From NCBI GenBank assembly GCA_002729755.1, contig PBYT01000026.1, forward strand, positions 1-9,484: a stretch of DNA of 9,484 bases, read 5' to 3'. Position 1 is the first letter of the stretch; every line of letters starts with the position of its first letter. The notes below the pieces were generated by a model. It saw only the letters and a program-made list of their open reading frames with translations, was not told where the DNA came from and did not search any database. Below are positions 6,495 through 9,484 of this stretch, piece after piece. Origin of the DNA: Flavobacteriaceae bacterium (GTDB lineage Bacteria; Bacteroidota; Bacteroidia; Flavobacteriales; Flavobacteriaceae). A program made the translations under genes and the position numbers.

Positions 6495-9053
6495 GTTCGA
6501 AAAAAATTTATCGAATTCTTTAAGTCTAAAGGCCATATAAAAATTTCATCAGAATCTATATTAAATAATTATGATAAGGATCTTATGTTTACAAATGCTG
6601 GGATGAATCAGTTTAAAAATATCTTTTTAGGTACTGAAGACCCAAATGATTTAAGAATTGTTAATTCACAAAAATGTCTTAGAGTTTCTGGTAAACATAA
6701 TGACCTTGAAGAGGTTGGTATAGATACATATCATCACACTTTTTTTGAGATGCTCGGTAATTGGAGTTTTGGAGATTATTTTAAAGATGAAATTATTGAT
6801 TGGTCAATTGAATTGTTGACTGATCAATATAAAATTAATAAAGAGGATCTGTATGTTACTGTTTTTAAGGGATCAAAAGATGATAATATTCCAGCAGATG
6901 AGGAAACATATAATTATTGGAAGAAATTTTTTCCAGAAGAAAAAATAATCTATTGCGATAAAAAAGATAATTTCTGGGAGATGGGAGATTATGGACCATG
7001 TGGACCATGTTCTGAAATTCATATTGACATTAGGTCACAAGAAGAAAAAGACAAAATAAATGCTAGGAACTTAATAAATAAAGATCATCCCCATATAATT
7101 GAAATATGGAATCTTGTTTTTATTCAATATAATCGTTTAAATGATGGTTCACTTAAAAAGCTTAGTAAAAAATATGTGGATACTGGAATGGGTCTTGAAA
7201 GACTTTGCATGGTTCTTCAAAATAAGAGATCTACATATGATACAGATGTATTTGAATCATTAATATCTGAGATTGAAAAAATCTCAGGGTTGAAATATTT
7301 AGAAAACGATAAGATTGATAAGGGTTTTAGAGTTATTTCAGATCATACTAGAGCTGTTATTATATCAATTGCTGATGGGCAACATCCAAGCAATATTGGA
7401 TCAGGTTACGTTATTAGACGAATCTTAAGAAGAGCTATCAGGTTTGGATATACCTATTTAGACATTAAGTCTCCATTTATACATAAACTAGTATCAAAAG
7501 TTTCAAAAGATTTACAAGATGAGTATCCAAATATTAAGGATGAAGGTGGAATAATTGAATCAGTGATTAAAGATGAAGAATCAGCTTTTTTAAAAACTTT
7601 AGATCAGGGAATTTTATTGCTTAATAAATTAATCAAAGTTTCAAAAAATAAAATTATTGAGGGACAAGATGCCTTTAAATTATATGACACCTATGGATTC
7701 CCCATTGATTTAACCTCTTTAATTGCTGCTGAGAGTGGAATTAAAGTTGATGTTAAAGGATTTGATGAAAATATGAAAAAACAAAAAGAAAGATCTAAAT
7801 CCAAAACTAAATTAGTGTATCATAAATGGATAATTATAGATGAAAACAGGCAGTCTCAATTTGTTGGATACGATAAATTAGAAAGCAATATGAACCTAAT
7901 AAAATATAGAGAAGTAGAAACAGAAAATGGAATAAATTTTCATTTAGTTTTTGATAACACCCCGTTTTATAGTGAATCAGGAGGTCAAATTGGAGATACT
8001 GGATTTATTGAGTCTAAATCAAAAGATATTTTTAAAATAATAGATACAATCAAGGATAATGATGATATAATCCATGTAACTGATACAATGCCAAATAATA
8101 CAGATTCTACCTTTAAGGGTGTTATAGATAAAGAAAGGAGATTTCAAATTGAATCAAATCATACTGCAACACATCTTCTCCATTTAGCGCTGAAAAACAT
8201 ACTAGGTAATCATGTTAAACAGAGGGGGTCGATGATATCAGAAGAATCATTTAGATTTGATTTCTCTCATCAATCAAAATTATCTACTGAGGAAATTAAT
8301 AAAGTTGAAGATTATGTTAATAATCTAATTAATGAAAGTATAGATCTTGTAGAAGATAGATCTGCAGATTACAAAGAAGTTATCAAGAAAGGTGCGGTTG
8401 GACTTTTCTCAGAAAAATACGGAGAAAAAGTAAGAACTATAAAATTTAATGATTCTTATGAATTATGTGGTGGAACGCATGTGAAAAACACAAAAGATAT
8501 TTGGGGCTTCAAAATTATTTCTGAAGGTTCACAAGCATTTGGAATAAGAAGAATTCTAGCTACAAGTTCTGCTAAAAAGGTATTAGCTGAAAATCTTAAG
8601 AAAAAAGCTTTTAAAGAAAAGGCAGTAATTGATGAAGCAAATAAACTTCTTAAAAAAGAGATCGAATCACTTAATAAAATTAAGGTTCAATCAATGAAAA
8701 AGGATGTAATTGAAAATATTCGTGTAGTTAACGGAGTTAATATATTTTTAGCTGAATTAGATTTAGATTTAAAATCGATTAAAGATTTATGTTTTATGGT
8801 ATCTGATCAAATTGATAAACTATTTATGATTATTCTTTCTAAGACTAATGAAAAGGTATTTATTTCTTGTTTTGTATCTAAAGATATAGTAAAAGAAAAA
8901 GGATTAGATGCATCAGAAATTGTTAAAGAACTTTCTCAATTAATTGATGGTAGCGGAGGAGGACAATCTTTTTTTGCAACTGCAGGTGGAAAAAATATTA
9001 ATGGAATCAAATCTGTACTATCCCAATCTGAAAAAATAATTAGTCAGGTTTAG
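6480..9053 (+). CDS. alaS: Alanyl-tRNA synthetase
   Basis: This is an 857-residue cytoplasmic class II synthetase that charges tRNA-Ala, close to the usual 870-880. The N-terminal catalytic core includes 'GDYGPCGPCSE' at 169-179 and motif 3 'DTGMGLERL' at 234-242, followed by the helical tRNA-recognition part. The editing domain carries both zinc-site motifs, HTATH (H561, H565) and CGGTH (C663, H667), so mischarged Ser and Gly should be cleared. The C-Ala domain ends near 'GGGQSFFATAGGK'. The ATG at 6480 gives the family opening 'MNSSQVRKKFIEFFKSKGH'; it is preceded by a run of seven A and no Shine-Dalgarno site. The 3' end overlaps the convergent DUF4136 gene by 14 bases. It is transcribed alone on this strand. 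Confidence 0.98.
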   Translation: MNSSQVRKKFIEFFKSKGHIKISSESILNNYDKDLMFTNAGMNQFKNIFLGTEDPNDLRIVNSQKCLRVSGKHNDLEEVGIDTYHHTFFEMLGNWSFGDYFKDEIIDWSIELLTDQYKINKEDLYVTVFKGSKDDNIPADEETYNYWKKFFPEEKIIYCDKKDNFWEMGDYGPCGPCSEIHIDIRSQEEKDKINARNLINKDHPHIIEIWNLVFIQYNRLNDGSLKKLSKKYVDTGMGLERLCMVLQNKRSTYDTDVFESLISEIEKISGLKYLENDKIDKGFRVISDHTRAVIISIADGQHPSNIGSGYVIRRILRRAIRFGYTYLDIKSPFIHKLVSKVSKDLQDEYPNIKDEGGIIESVIKDEESAFLKTLDQGILLLNKLIKVSKNKIIEGQDAFKLYDTYGFPIDLTSLIAAESGIKVDVKGFDENMKKQKERSKSKTKLVYHKWIIIDENRQSQFVGYDKLESNMNLIKYREVETENGINFHLVFDNTPFYSESGGQIGDTGFIESKSKDIFKIIDTIKDNDDIIHVTDTMPNNTDSTFKGVIDKERRFQIESNHTATHLLHLALKNILGNHVKQRGSMISEESFRFDFSHQSKLSTEEINKVEDYVNNLINESIDLVEDRSADYKEVIKKGAVGLFSEKYGEKVRTIKFNDSYELCGGTHVKNTKDIWGFKIISEGSQAFGIRRILATSSAKKVLAENLKKKAFKEKAVIDEANKLLKKEIESLNKIKVQSMKKDVIENIRVVNGVNIFLAELDLDLKSIKDLCFMVSDQIDKLFMIILSKTNEKVFISCFVSKDIVKEKGLDASEIVKELSQLIDGSGGGQSFFATAGGKNINGIKSVLSQSEKIISQV

Positions 9054-9484
9054 GCGGGTATTCTTCAAAAATTTTATTCACAAAATCACTAATCATCTTG
9101 TCTCTATCTTCCCTAAATTCATTTATAATTCCAACTCCTCTTCCTTGCCAGACTAACTGATTATTTTTAGTATCTATTATATTGATAAAGAGAGTTCCTT
9201 GGGTATTTGAAGTAACTAAACTGCTCGATGGATGATTATAATATCCCCAAAGTACCCGAGGATAATAACCATAAGCTAAATTATTTCTAAGATATACTCT
9301 TTCTCTAGATAGAGTCTCTATAGTTACAATAATATCAGGATTATCAGATCTTGTTAAACCCTTTTCTTTAAGGCTTAAATCAATATACTTAAGCATTCTT
9401 TTTTTATCTAAATCTGAAATTTTGACTTTATCAATATCAGGTTTATAAAATGCAAAAGTATTGTATTCCGAAAAATCTACATCT
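9040..9484 (-). CDS. DUF4136 domain protein, probable lipoprotein (N-terminus outside the window)
   Basis: The minus-strand frame stays open to the window edge, so the ATG at 9396 is internal; about 148 residues are visible. The visible start 'VDFSEYNTFAFYKPDIDK' and the following 'ISDLDKKRMLKYIDLSLKEKG' match the opening of the DUF4136 fold, and 'NPDIIVTIETLSRE', 'LFINIIDTKNNQLVWQGRG' and a C-terminal amphipathic helix complete it. DUF4136 proteins of Bacteroidota are usually small secreted or outer-membrane lipoproteins of unknown function. The lipobox that would prove export lies outside the window. The stop at 9040-9042 falls inside the last codons of alaS, giving a 14-base tail-to-tail overlap. 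Confidence 0.85.
   Translation of the reverse strand, partial: DVDFSEYNTFAFYKPDIDKVKISDLDKKRMLKYIDLSLKEKGLTRSDNPDIIVTIETLSRERVYLRNNLAYGYYPRVLWGYYNHPSSSLVTSNTQGTLFINIIDTKNNQLVWQGRGVGIINEFREDRDKMISDFVNKIFEEYPPKPD

Overview
The window looks like chromosomal DNA of a Bacteroidota bacterium, most likely an AT-rich, compact marine-type flavobacterium. The reasons are: promoter boxes of the Bacteroidota form (TTG or TTTG, about 18-20 bases, then TAnnTTTG); no clear Shine-Dalgarno sequence in front of any gene; family-typical versions of era, der, alaS, an M23 peptidase, a short MerR regulator and a DUF4136 protein; and very short or absent intergenic gaps. The genus cannot be named from the sequence.

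Region 1 (1-2649) is the 3' part of a large secreted c-type cytochrome/dehydrogenase of the 'PVC-type' membrane-bound dehydrogenase family: beta-propeller part, HEAT-like repeats, then a C-terminal heme domain with CxxCH. It is visibly richer in G+C than everything downstream. Region 2 (2650-2886) is the only real non-coding stretch. It holds a tRNA 3'-end-like remnant, a rho-independent terminator, an initiator tRNA-fMet(CAU) on the minus strand, and two divergent promoters. One promoter drives the tRNA; the other appears to fire at the start codon of era, giving a leaderless mRNA.

Region 3 (2887-5093) is a two-gene plus-strand operon, era-der, coding for two ribosome-assembly GTPases. It collides tail to tail, with no spacer, with region 4 (5094-6417), a minus-strand pair: an M23 (LytM-type) cell-wall peptidase with a membrane anchor, followed 4 bases later by a MerR-family regulator. 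Region 5 (6480-9053) is alaS (alanyl-tRNA synthetase), transcribed divergently from the M23 gene across a 62-base gap in which candidate promoters for both directions interlock. The 3' end of alaS overlaps by 14 bases the end of a convergent DUF4136 gene (9040-9484), which runs off the window.

Most of the window is housekeeping: translation initiation (initiator tRNA), ribosome maturation (Era, Der), aminoacylation (AlaRS) and envelope remodelling (M23). I see no CRISPR array, transposase, integrase, toxin-antitoxin or defence module, and no new multi-gene system. The points most worth a second look are the composition break next to the tRNA remnant, the apparently leaderless era, and the interlocked divergent promoters.
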